Source: Sanchytrium tribonematis
Taxonomy: Eukaryota > Sanchytriomycota > Sanchytriomycetes > Sanchytriales > Sanchytriaceae
DNA length: 26,495 bases
Direction: 5' to 3'
Assembly: GCA_018985235.1 (NCBI GenBank)
Contig: JADGIG010000061.1
Span: 1 to 26,495 of the forward strand
The position numbers and the translations under genes were made by a program. Below, in pieces: positions 1-8,890 of this stretch. Numbering within the stretch: the stretch's first letter is position 1; each line of letters begins with the position of its first letter. The notes below the pieces were generated by a model. That model searched no databases. It was not told the DNA's origin and saw nothing but the letters and a program-made list of their open reading frames with translations.

Positions 1-108
1 ATTTTCTCCAATAGTTAAGCCTTGTCCTTGGGGTCCAAAATACAACCAGAGCTGGCTTTTACCGCAATTGGAAATCAGACATGAAACTGATCTTAGTATT
101 GCCAATAC
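1..108 (-). CDS. Fragment of a protein of unknown family, running off the left edge
   Basis: On the minus strand a frame is open from 108 to the window edge, reading LRSVSCLISNCGKS then QLWLYFGPQGQ. No ATG is present, so this is an internal or later exon. It is supported as coding by a second segment at 470-540 that aligns without gaps over 71 nt (about 53 identities by eye). Eleven of the 18 differences fall at third codon positions in this frame, the pattern left by selection on protein sequence. I do not recognise the family. The 5' boundary is uncertain; an upstream exon joined by a tiny intron is possible. Confidence 0.4.
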
Positions 109-175
109 TTAGTGTGTCCTTAATAAAATAAGAAATTTTAGTTACAAAACGGGTAAATGACAAAATGCCGCGTTC

Positions 176-318
176 AAAGTGGTTTTATGAATCTAAATTT
201 TCTGTATTAACAGTAAACGGCGACTCTGTCGAGACTTTTGCCTTTTCCACAAAAATTATTATTATTTAGTAGGAAAAAACTACAAATTTTCAATTTTTGG
301 GAATCCCTTCGAGATTCA
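176..318 (+). ncRNA. Possible spliceosomal snRNA, U5-like (weak)
   Basis: A perfect Sm-site consensus, AATTTTTGG (292-300), is followed at once by a small hairpin (GAATC 301-305 with GATTC 313-317). This is the usual 3' end of an Sm-class snRNA. About 50 nt upstream, GCCTTTTCC (240-248) differs by one base from the U5 loop-1 nonamer GCCTTTTAC, and it is flanked by TTTT/AAAA that could close a loop. GTGGTTTT (180-187) can pair with AAAACTAC (276-283) to form a basal stem just before the Sm site. The middle of the molecule does not fold convincingly by eye, and the region is AT-rich, so chance is a real alternative. Confidence 0.25.
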
Positions 319-345
319 AGATAACGATGCAATGCGATCACCTCA

Positions 346-540
346 GTTTTCTAATCCAAAGCCTCTAATTGCATAATCACTTCTGGAAGATATTGCTAAG
401 TATGCCTCTGAAATTAGATAGCTTCCAACTTACTTGTCAGAATCAATTATCCTAGATTGATAAGTTTGACCTTAGGGGCCGCAATATAACCATATTTCAC
501 TATTAGCGCAATTCGAGATCAGGCGTGAGACTGATCTTAC
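346..540 (-). pseudogene. Decayed paralogue of the left-edge gene fragment
   Basis: On the minus strand the segment from 540 reads VRSVSRLISNCANS then EIWLYCGP, matching the fragment at 1-96 residue for residue apart from conservative changes. It then meets TAA (472-474) where the other copy has CAA. Past this stop the same frame gives GQ as in the other copy, then a second TAA (430-432), then a protein-like stretch (EAYLAISSRSDYAIRGFGLE), then TGA (343-345). Preserved amino acids broken by in-frame stops point to a recently dead duplicate. The limits are approximate. Confidence 0.4.
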
Positions 541-608
541 TCGATTCAGCGGAGGAAAATCGTAAATAAAATTACTTGCAAGTTTCATATTTTATTAATT
601 TAAAACAA

Positions 609-3600
609 ATGGATGAACTTTTAGGCCAGCTGCTCCAAAAAGAACGCAGAAAAAGCGGTGCTTCGGAGTCAGATGATCCTACTGATTTATTTAAATTGCT
701 CAAGCATAGAAGCAGTATGGTGCGAGCTTATATTTATAAAGAAATTAGGAGACAAATTATTGTTTTTCATCCCTATTTGTATTTAATTGATTTATATGTA
801 TTAAAAAGTATGACTATGCCAATAAGCGAAGAACTAGACCAGGTTATGATGCTGATTCAGGCCTGGATTCAATACGAACTTCCATTTAGCATTTTATATG
901 CATTGATCTCTTATTCTAAGGAGGGAGAATATATTTCAAAAATTTGCACTGGTCTAATTATCGAATGCAATATACTCCATCCTGAATTAAAATTGGCTTA
1001 TCATTTAGCCACATTAAATGAATGGGATTGGAGAGTCTCTGATAGAAGTATTTATATTTTGCTAGCAATGATGGAAAATAAAACATCGCGGCAATGCTTA
1101 CCGGATGTCCAACTACCTTTGATTCAGCCATACATTGATCCAGAAACTACTGAAAATGTTAATCTAAGTCAAAACATCATTACAACTGTATTTATGATGT
1201 TTGATTGCTGGCACGGCATATTTTATTTAAAACGCTATTCTTCTCTTTGGGGTTGTATTGTTAATATAATTTCGGCCCGAAACGCTTCAACTGAAAAATT
1301 TCTTGTACATTTTGATGATTTTTTAAAAGACAAACTTGTTCAGACTGAACTAAATTATTTATCTATCATAAAGCTTAATTTGGCAACTGAAATAATTAAG
1401 GAACTGATAAACTATAAAGTTTTAGATGAAATAATACTTATTTTACCAGTTTCGCAATTCCGAGATAGGGCCTCTTCCATTTTGAAATTGCTATATAAGT
1501 ATGGAAACAAAATTTTAAATTACCATTTGCCGCTTGAAATTGTGCATCATATATTTGATACCGCTGCGTATTTTAAGGACTCCACTGCCGATCATATTAA
1601 TCCTTCGGTAGAACTGAAAATGTCAGAATATAAAAGTGAATATTTCAACAATTGTCAGCAAATGTTTAAAATCGATAATTTATTTAAAGAATTCAAAAGG
1701 GACGCTTACTTTCCAATACAGCTAAGTCGCAAAAGGAGTGGGATGTATGCTATTCACGGTTATCATGCTGATTCCACGCAATTATTTAAGCAATTTAATG
1801 ATGCGATGTGTACCAGTAATACATTTAATAAGTTTGAACTTTGGAGATTTGACATAATATTTACTTGTTTATACCAAATCCAAAACGATAATCTACTTGC
1901 AGAATTCGTGAATAGCAAATATTTTAAAAGATTGGTTCAGTTTTATACAATTTCCAACTCTGAATATTGTTCTTTAGTGGCAGAGAATAAGCTCATGTAT
2001 GACGTCTTTGAATTATTGTTTCGCATACTACTAGCATCTGAAACAGGCTACAAATCATTAGTTAATCACGACTTTATGATTCAGTTGCGTGAAAATTTGA
2101 AATGTAGCTTGCCAGGTACACTAGACCGTGTGAATTATTTTACACCAAATACAATTGAACAGACAAATGTCAAATTTTACTTTAAAATAATACATGTGAT
2201 CAGTTGTTACGATTTTGGAGTTAGGCTGTTTTCTGATCACAGTATATTCACTGTTTTAATTCAAATTGCAGATAAATCAAGCAACGAAATGCTTTTGCTT
2301 AAAATAATGCAAAACCTGGATTATTCTTTGCCTAGTTACAGCAGGGTGTTGCTAACAAAGTTTTTAAATCACCCTATACCCTCTATAAGGATCGCAGCAC
2401 TTGAACAATTCAATGATCTCAAAACAGACGAATTCAAAATTTTTGCTCTCAAAATGTTGGTCGAGCTGCTTCATGATATCAACAAAGAAGTCCAAATGAA
2501 AGCCAGCAATATCATTTTAGAGATTCTGAAAGAGAAAAAGTACATTCAGATAATGGCAACCTACAAACCAAATATCCAAAAGCTGAAAATTAATAAGAAA
2601 CTTTTATATACCATGATGTCTGTCCCAGATGGATTCGAATATCTTTCTGATTTTTTAGTAGATGAATTACATATATGGGCAAGCGTTTTAAATTCGAAAT
2701 ATGTAGTCGACCACGATGCTTTATTTTCTTCTAAAATGTTGGACAGAAACCATATTGTTGGGACATTTGAGCAGCGCAAATTTGATAAAGAAATTATTCA
2801 TGACTTTCAATTTGTTGATGAGCCGCATTTGTTCCAGTATATATGCAGAACTAAGAATGGTTACACCCACTTACGGGCATCTTGTGAACTTGATCACATG
2901 GTCTCATATCTCAGAAATTTCTCAGGGAATGGTGATTATAAGAAATGTGTGATTCTTCGTGGGATTTTAGTCGCATTTGGATATCTTTCAATGTCCCTTA
3001 ACGGTTTGCATTGTATAGAAGATCATAATGTGGTTCAAATAATTGTAGAGTTGGCACATTCGAGTTCAAACATCAGCATTAGAGGTACTTGTTTTCATGT
3101 ACTCTGCATGGTTGGATCGACAAAACAAGGCCATGAAAGACTGAAGGCTTTAAAATGGAGTTCCACGATTCATAATGAAACTACGTTGTACATTGATTGT
3201 GGTCCAATTCCGAGCACTGATTTCTATGACGTATTTTAAAGTAATATAGATTTTTGAAAAGCCAGCAATTGACAAAGAATTATCAAGATCATATGAAGAC
3301 CCTGAAGATGTAAGCAATCCATTGGAAATAGAGCTAATTGAATTACTGGGAGATTTGGGAAATAATGTGATTTCCCAAAAAATTGCTAGTAAAATTAAGC
3401 AAATGAGAACAAAGCACCCGCATATATTTAAAAGCGCCAATATTGTTCTTTGCTTGCATAGGCTGCTAAATACTATGCCGTATCCTGTTCAAACGCTGAA
3501 ATTTATATTTAAAATTTTTGAACTAAATATCGATATTTTCGACTTGGAAATCACGACTGTAAATAAGAGCATTCGCTCATTACCCAAACAAAGCTATATA

Positions 3601-3678
3601 TCTAGTTTTGATCCCGATGTAGACAAAAGATTGGCCAAAAGGACGAAAGCGGTTAGCGAATTGGAAGGCTTCCATTAA
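609..3678 (+). CDS. RICTOR/Ste20/Tsc11-like subunit of TOR complex 2 (two exons)
   Basis: CDS is join(609..3230, 3250..3678), 1016 residues. RICTOR is the scaffold subunit specific to TORC2, which signals to AGC kinases, actin and the plasma membrane. The N-terminus has the family's helical opening (LFKLLKHRSSMVRAYIYKEI, then YLYLIDLYVLKSM). Near the end of exon 1 comes the conserved block RGTCFHVLCMVGSTKQG (family form RGTCFYVLGLISSTKQG). Exon 2 continues the C-terminal RICTOR region (HIFKSANIVLCLHRLL, then KFIFKIFEL). A 19-nt intron explains why the first open frame ends at 3237-3239. The start is the first ATG; the frame is open a little further up without one. The protein is short beside roughly 1150-1700 residues in other RICTORs, and I see no long low-complexity insertions. 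Family assignment is from remembered motifs. Confidence 0.78.
3231..3249 (+). other. 19-nt spliceosomal intron in the RICTOR gene
   Basis: GTATTTTAAAGTAATATAG. Removing it joins codon GAC to ATT and keeps the frame open through exon 2 to TAA at 3676-3678, carrying the rest of the RICTOR C-terminus. The unspliced frame stops inside the intron. A 31-nt alternative using AG at 3260-3261 also keeps frame. I prefer 19 nt because the four other introns in the window are 19-20 nt and share its ends. Confidence 0.75.
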
Positions 3679-3800
3679 TATATCTTCATCTATGTAAAAA
3701 TAAGAATATGAATACTATTAAACGAAAATATTAATAAATTGGTCTTGTATGAATTTTTGAGCGCACATTTCTTGTAATGTTGAGTAGGTCAAAAAATTGA

Positions 3801-4591
3801 ATGTCGGACGGAACAATTGATTCTTCAACACCAGGTTATGTCTTTACAGATGAAGAAGCACGTCAATTAAAATATACGCGTATTGCTTACTTTGCTTTGG
3901 GCATTAACTTGGGTCTTATCGGTCATGGAGTTGTTTCTAGTTTTAGATCATTTCCAAAAGACAAGAAAAAATGGCCATTTATAGTTTGTATTTGGGGATT
4001 AGTTGCTGGTCTCATCTCTACATTATTGAGTTACGCAAGTTCATATTGGGTGGATCCAAATGTCGAAAATGGTAGTGCCATCTTAACTACACTTGATGGT
4101 ATTTTAATTTTAATTCAGGAATCTTTTATCCACAAATGTTGATGATGACATACTTTGCTTATTACTTCCGATTAACATCATTGAGTACCTTTTCGGAAGC
4201 TGATAAATTTATCAAATTCATTCCAATTATTGCTGCTTTACAAACAATTCCAGATGATATCATTTACATTTTAGGTGCTTGGGTAAAAGATACAAGTAAA
4301 ATGCAGGAGGCTACTCAAGTCGATGGTGCATTTAGTGGTGTAGTGGTGCTCTTGACATTTTTATCTTACTATGCAATTTTGTTCAAGAAAATGATGGGAT
4401 ATTTGACTGTATCTAAAAAGAGTGTGATGCTTAAAGTATCCATCATCACAATTGTGCTTTTGTTTGTAGATATTCTTTTGATTGTTTGCAACTTTACTGA
4501 TAGAGATATGTACAATTGTATTTATTCTCTGAGTTTCACGGTTAAATTGGTTTGTGTTATTGAACTCTTTGACAGCAACTCTTGGATGTAA
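3801..4591 (+). CDS. Seven-transmembrane protein of unknown family (two exons)
   Basis: CDS is join(3801..4098, 4119..4591), 256 residues. By eye the spliced protein has seven hydrophobic segments, at about residues 27-47, 59-82, 97-119, 131-152, 167-187, 201-222 and 228-247. The N-terminus is short and polar and there is almost no C-terminal tail. The third segment is completed only by splicing out the 20-nt intron (LTTLDG joins IFYPQMLMMTYF), which supports the intron. I recognise no receptor, channel or transporter motif. A GPCR-like signalling protein is possible, but only topology argues for it. It converges on the sugar transporter gene 26 bp away. Confidence 0.7.
4099..4118 (+). other. 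20-nt spliceosomal intron in the 7TM gene
   Basis: GTATTTTAATTTTAATTCAG. It splits a Gly codon (G|GA). Removal joins two open frames that otherwise overlap out of phase (first stop TGA at 4140-4142, second frame from ATG 4136) and restores a continuous membrane segment. Confidence 0.85.
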
Positions 4592-4617
4592 TAAATTCAA
4601 TAGATTAGTTTATTAAA

Positions 4618-5985
4618 TTATTTCATATCAAAACTCCTGATGCTTTCACTGCTGTTGTGTCTTAAATTAAGCATTTCATTGACTTCTTCCAGAGACAATC
4701 CTTTAGTTTCCGGCAACTCATAGAACAACCATATAACAAACAAGAAGCAAGATGCTCCAAAAACGTAAAAAGTATACGCTTGAAGAAAATCAAACATTAA
4801 AGGTGTGGTGGAATTAATAAGCAATGTGAAAATCCAGCCACTGGTCATACAAGCTGCTTGACCTCTGCTTCTCATTTGCAATGGAAATATTTCAGAGCAA
4901 ACTACTATAGTAACAGGTCCAATAGCGTATGCAAAATTAATAATGGCAATAAAAACACCAATGACAGCCAAAATGGGCCAATTTACGAGCATGCTTGTTC
5001 CGGTCATGCATAAGCCTAGGCAACAACCAACAGAACCTGCTATCAGCAAAGTTTTTCTTCCTAATCTGTCAGTGAGATATAAGGAAGGAATAGTAAATAC
5101 AAAATTTAAGAGACTTTGAAGAATCCCCATTTCATTCACGTATTGAGGAATGACCTGTTGGTATAATTTGCTTGAATAATACAAAAGAGCATTTACACCA
5201 CTCAGTCTTTTAAACATTTGAAGAGTCATGCCCATTAAAAGTCTTCTCCAGTAAATTCGAATTACTTGATCCCAACTTAATTGCTTCATTTCCTTATTGA
5301 GACCATCATAAATTGCATTATACCTTTTTTCGAGCAATATATCGTCTTCTTGAAATATAAATTTAAGCGCGTCTTTTGCTTCTTGATAGTCATGACGCAT
5401 CATCAACCATCTCGGAGATTTAGGTAAATACGAACAACCAATTATCAATAAAAGCGCTGGAATCATTTGTACAGCTATGGCAAGCTGCCAGTCTTCCATG
5501 TAAAATATATTGATATCTTCCAGATAAATTACACCAACAAAAGCTACTAAATTTGCAACAGTGATTGACAAATGCTGTGCAGAGACCAACATTCCTCTTT
5601 TAGACGCATCGCAAATTTCACCGACATATAGAGGTGCGATTGCGTATAGGCAACCGATACCAATTCCACTAATAAATCTTCCGAACAAAAACATTTGGAT
5701 GCCAACAGACAAAATTTGCCAAAATAATCCAATGATAAATAAAAATGACATTAAATACATTGATTTTTTTCTACCTAGCTTATCAGCCATGACACCACAG
5801 CCAATTGATCCTATCATAGATCCAAAAATACCGCTTACAACAATCATACTCAGAACGGCACTATTTAAATCAAATCTTGTTTTAAACGTATGGAATGTCT
5901 GAATCTTATTAATCAAACCACTATCTGCACCGAATAAGAAGACGCCCAAACTGGCAATGATATTGATTTGTGTCTGTCTGTGCAT
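4618..5985 (-). CDS. Major facilitator superfamily sugar transporter
   Basis: 455 residues with twelve hydrophobic segments and the sugar-porter signatures. These are GVFLFGADSGLI in TM1 (family GxxxFGxDxG), ADKLGRKK in the TM2-3 loop (residues 67-74), GRFISGIGIGCLYAIAPLYVGEI (split here as GRFISGIGIG and APLYVGEI), PKSPRWLM before the central loop, TDRLGRKT in the TM8-9 loop, and PETKGLSLEEV at the C-terminus. It should import a hexose or related polyol across the plasma membrane by facilitated diffusion or proton symport. Substrate and mechanism cannot be read from motifs. The QQxxGxN motif of TM7 is altered to QMFKRLSGVNALLYY. The start is the first ATG; TTG lies just before it. A CACACGTGTG palindrome lies 57 bp upstream. 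Confidence 0.9.
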   Translation of the reverse strand: MHRQTQINIIASLGVFLFGADSGLINKIQTFHTFKTRFDLNSAVLSMIVVSGIFGSMIGSIGCGVMADKLGRKKSMYLMSFLFIIGLFWQILSVGIQMFLFGRFISGIGIGCLYAIAPLYVGEICDASKRGMLVSAQHLSITVANLVAFVGVIYLEDINIFYMEDWQLAIAVQMIPALLLIIGCSYLPKSPRWLMMRHDYQEAKDALKFIFQEDDILLEKRYNAIYDGLNKEMKQLSWDQVIRIYWRRLLMGMTLQMFKRLSGVNALLYYSSKLYQQVIPQYVNEMGILQSLLNFVFTIPSLYLTDRLGRKTLLIAGSVGCCLGLCMTGTSMLVNWPILAVIGVFIAIINFAYAIGPVTIVVCSEIFPLQMRSRGQAACMTSGWIFTLLINSTTPLMFDFLQAYTFYVFGASCFLFVIWLFYELPETKGLSLEEVNEMLNLRHNSSESIRSFDMK

Positions 5986-6041
5986 CAAAGAGGGATATTT
6001 TTGGAGAAATTACACAAATCCATTAAATTGTAAAATGTGAG

Positions 6042-6051
6042 CACACGTGTG
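6042..6051. promoter_or_regulatory. E-box palindrome upstream of the sugar transporter
   Basis: CACACGTGTG is a perfect 10-bp palindrome centred on CACGTG, the canonical bHLH target. It lies 57-66 bp before the transporter ATG at 5985. bHLH factors control carbon and lipid genes in many fungi and animals, so a role in transporter expression is plausible. A single site could also be chance. Confidence 0.35.
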
Positions 6052-6219
6052 TAAAGAAATCTCCGTATAGGCTAAAATTCCCAAAATCGTAGAGCCAATT
6101 ACCGAATGGATACGAGTCAAAACATAATTACTAATTTTTCGTGGCACAGATTGTTTGTATAACATTGTCGTTTTCAAACTGTTTCTATGAAAAAGCCAGC
6201 TCCCTGAAACTTTTGTGCA

Positions 6220-6692
6220 ATGAATTTCGTATTTTTATTGCTTGCTACCTGCAGCCCCATTCCGCTTTGGCCAAGTATTCAAAATATTGGTGAAAAATAT
6301 GTGTATACACCACTTTCCAATGGATTCTTTGCGTATATCAATTTCAACTTTCTATTTAAGCAAGGATTTCTCGATCGGTTAGGAATCTAGCAACTTAAGG
6401 ATGCGCTACATGCTTCTTCCAAATCAAAGTATAAGATTTGGGTTGAAAATATGTGTTTGACCCAATCTGATAACTGCCCCTATTTATTCACATGTTGATT
6501 GTTAACATGTTTCTAATATTCGCGTTGCCAATACCGAAGGAACATACAGCCAACAGGTTAAAAGAAATATTCTCACTTTTGGCTGATGGAATAAAAGAGC
6601 CAGCTAGTTGTATCTTTGCTTTTGCACTTAATTTTCAACCGTTCCTAAGAATGCTCTATAATGGCAGATTGAACGATTTATTTAGCATTTAA
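6220..6692 (+). pseudogene. Broken gene for a short secreted protein, unidentified
   Basis: ATG at 6220 opens a frame with a good signal peptide (MNFVFLLLATCS) and then protein-like sequence to TAG at 6388-6390. The same frame resumes straight after the stop (QLKDALHASSKSKYKIWVEN...) and runs to TGA at 6496-6498. A frame shifted by one then runs from about 6474 through ATG 6492 to TAA at 6690-6692 (e.g. RLKEIFSLLADGIKE). No GT-AG intron of the size seen here reconciles the frames. A gene with one nonsense change and one frameshift is the simplest reading. Sequencing error or an unusual intron remains possible. I do not recognise the family; the LWP near the mature N-terminus loosely recalls secreted family-20 glycosidases, which is not enough to assign. 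Confidence 0.4.
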
Positions 6693-6767
6693 ACATTGGG
6701 CATCCTTAAATAAATATATCAATATTTAACAAACAGAAGAACCTAATCTTTTGTAGATCGAATCTTA

Positions 6768-7349
6768 TTATTCCACCTGCTCAGTGTCTTTTAGAGTATT
6801 AGGACTAGAAATTGCTTTTTCCGAGTCGATCTTAATTGTAGCTTGACTTCTTCTGACATCGTCCAGCTCAAAAATTATTTCTTTTAGTTTCGTCAAATAA
6901 AAAACTAATGAAGCGGACAACACAATCGGTATCATTATGTTTCTCATCAACAGATCATGCTGTAGTCTATTTGTTCCAGTACCTTCGGGATACCCTTTAT
7001 AAATAGGCCCATTGACAAAATCAGTTTCAAGTAAGCATTGGACTCGATCATCCACAATTATAATTTGCACCACATTAGCAACATCAAATAAGATCATCGC
7101 GATGATCAGATAAATTCTATTCATTCTTATGACCATCATATTTAGAGTGAATACCGCGACAATTCCAACCACTGGGATTGATAAAAGTATTATCCACATC
7201 ACATCATCAAAGACGTATTTTCTGCAATAGAAGGGATTCAAAAGTAATAATATTCCAACACCAAGAAATAATATTTGAGAAAACGAATAGTACAAAAGCA
7301 TCGATCGCGTTCTTTTCAACATGAGGCTTGAGATAAAGAAATTCACCAT
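6768..7349 (-). CDS. Small multi-pass membrane protein, unknown family
   Basis: 193 residues starting at ATG 7347-7349, with four hydrophobic segments at about residues 18-40, 50-72, 78-100 and 136-156. A soluble loop with one Cys (about 104) lies between segments 3 and 4. The C-terminal tail of about 37 residues is charged and Ser/Thr-rich. No signal peptide or known motif is recognisable. It follows phosphoglycerate kinase head-to-tail at 74 bp. The length of the open frame, coherent hydrophobic periodicity and tight fit between neighbours support a real gene. Tetraspan families would be the place to look, but the large Cys-rich loop of tetraspanins is missing. Confidence 0.65.
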   Translation of the reverse strand: MVNFFISSLMLKRTRSMLLYYSFSQILFLGVGILLLLNPFYCRKYVFDDVMWIILLSIPVVGIVAVFTLNMMVIRMNRIYLIIAMILFDVANVVQIIIVDDRVQCLLETDFVNGPIYKGYPEGTGTNRLQHDLLMRNIMIPIVLSASLVFYLTKLKEIIFELDDVRRSQATIKIDSEKAISSPNTLKDTEQVE

Positions 7350-7423
7350 TTATATGGTACGGTTGTTTTTAATTCAAATTTTTTAATAAAGGTGATAATT
7401 TGTATAATCAGACCAAAATAGAT

Positions 7424-8696
7424 TTATTGTTTGTCGCTTAAAGCAGCAACTCCAGGTAGCGACTTACCTTCAAGCAATTCCAAACTAGCACCACCTCCTG
7501 TTGAAACATGAGAAAGAACATCTAGGTTTGGCAAAAACTTTTCAGCTGCAGAAGCAGTATCACCACCGCCAATGATCGAGGTGGCTCCTTGGGACGTTGC
7601 TTGAGCGACAGCTTCCATCAAAGTCTTCGTGCCGTTTGCAAACTTCGGAAATTCAAATACACCTGAAGGTCCTAAATTAGATTAAATTACCATTCCATAA
7701 GATAGTCTTATGTGCTAAAACGACATTTTTGAATGATTCAACAGATTTTGGACCAATATCAAGACCTAACCAGCCATCAGAGATTCCACACTCGTCAGTT
7801 GCAGAACCAACATTTGCATTTTCGTCAAATTTGTCTGCTGTTACGTAGTCAGTTGGGAAGTGAATCTTGACATTCTTGGCTGCAGCTTTGTCCATAATTT
7901 CCTTCACGATCTTTGAACCTTCTTCATCATACAGTGAGTTTCCAATATTCATATTTTGCAAAACCTTTTTAAATGTAAAAACCATCCCTCCTCCAATTAA
8001 CAAAGTGTCAACTTTGTCTAATAGATTGGAAATCAACTGGATTTTATCGCTAACTTTCGCACCTCCTAAGATGGCTAAAAAAGGCTTATCTGGAGATTCT
8101 AATGCTTTTGCAAAATATTGCAGCTCCTTTTGCATTAACAATCCTGCTGCTTTCTGTGGTAAATTCACACCTACCATACTAGAGTGAGCTCTATGCGCAG
8201 TTCCAAATGCATCATTGACGTAAATGTCCGCCAATTTGGATAAGGATGATCTAAATTGTTCAACTTTGCTTTTGTCCGCTTTTTGTTTCTTGCCAGAGTC
8301 ATCTACAAAACTTCCTTCTTCCTCCGCATAAAATCTCAAATTTTCGAGAAGAACTATTTTGTTTTTGCCTGACTGACATTCTTCTTCGACTTTTGAACCG
8401 ACGCAATCTTCTAGAAAGACTACCTTGCTACCTAGTAGCTTTTCCAATTCTTCGCTCACTGGCTTAAGAGAAAATTCTACCTTTTTTTGTCCATCCGGTC
8501 TGCCCAAGTGTGACATTAAGATGACACTTTTCGCACCATTATTTAGACAATGCTTGATACTTGGTAATGCAGCCACAATTCTTTGATTATTTGTGATCTT
8601 TCCATTTTTTATTGGGACATTAAAATCAACTCGCATCAATACTCGTTTGCCAGCGAGGCTCAAATCTGCTAAAGACAATTTTTTACTTAGACTCAT
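7424..8696 (-). CDS. PGK1: Phosphoglycerate kinase (two exons)
   Basis: CDS is complement(join(7424..7672, 7692..8696)), 417 residues, the normal PGK length. It transfers the 1-phosphate of 1,3-bisphosphoglycerate to ADP, the first ATP-yielding step of glycolysis. All landmark blocks are intact: [67 protein letters not shown] and [15 protein letters not shown]. The ILWNGPSGVFE block appears only when a 19-nt intron is removed, which makes this the firmest splice call in the window. There is no targeting extension, so the enzyme is cytosolic. Confidence 0.97.
7673..7691 (-). other. 19-nt spliceosomal intron in the PGK gene
   Basis: On the coding strand GTAATTTAATCTAATTTAG. It splits a Gly codon (G|GA) within the universally conserved WNGP motif of PGK, so its exact ends are fixed by the protein. 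CTAAT could serve as branch site. Confidence 0.95.
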
Positions 8697-8890
8697 TCTT
8701 TATTGCAAACGGGGTGTAATATGGATAAATTATTGACCAAAAGTAAACAACTCCTTTCTTTAATAGGAAGAGTAGAGCATTGACTACTTGGTTATGCAAA
8801 ATCAATCCATACATTGCCAAGGCGATAGAGGAATCGCCTTTTAGGGCAAATTGGACCATATTAAGTCAAAACTTCCCATTTTGCAAATCA

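Noticed and set aside
430-438. GTAAGT-type donor and TTTCAG acceptor in the decayed paralogue (minus strand)
   Set aside because: It looks like a canonical intron of about 26 nt, but splicing leads into a frame that soon stops. Treating the segment as dead sequence is simpler.
472-474. TAA as a sense (Gln) codon, because the paralogue has CAA there
   Set aside because: TAA is the terminal stop of many intact genes in the window, including PGK, so a standard code with a pseudogene is favoured.
3231-3261. 31-nt alternative intron in the RICTOR gene
   Set aside because: It also keeps frame, but the 19-nt version matches the size and ends of the four other introns.
6229-6254. 26-nt GTATTT...GCAG intron in the broken secreted-protein gene
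   Set aside because: Removing it shifts the frame into a quick stop and destroys a good signal peptide.
8780-8890. TTG-initiated N-terminal extension of the M35-fold protein
   Set aside because: Non-ATG, no family match, and it would bury the signal peptide that starts at the ATG at 8891.
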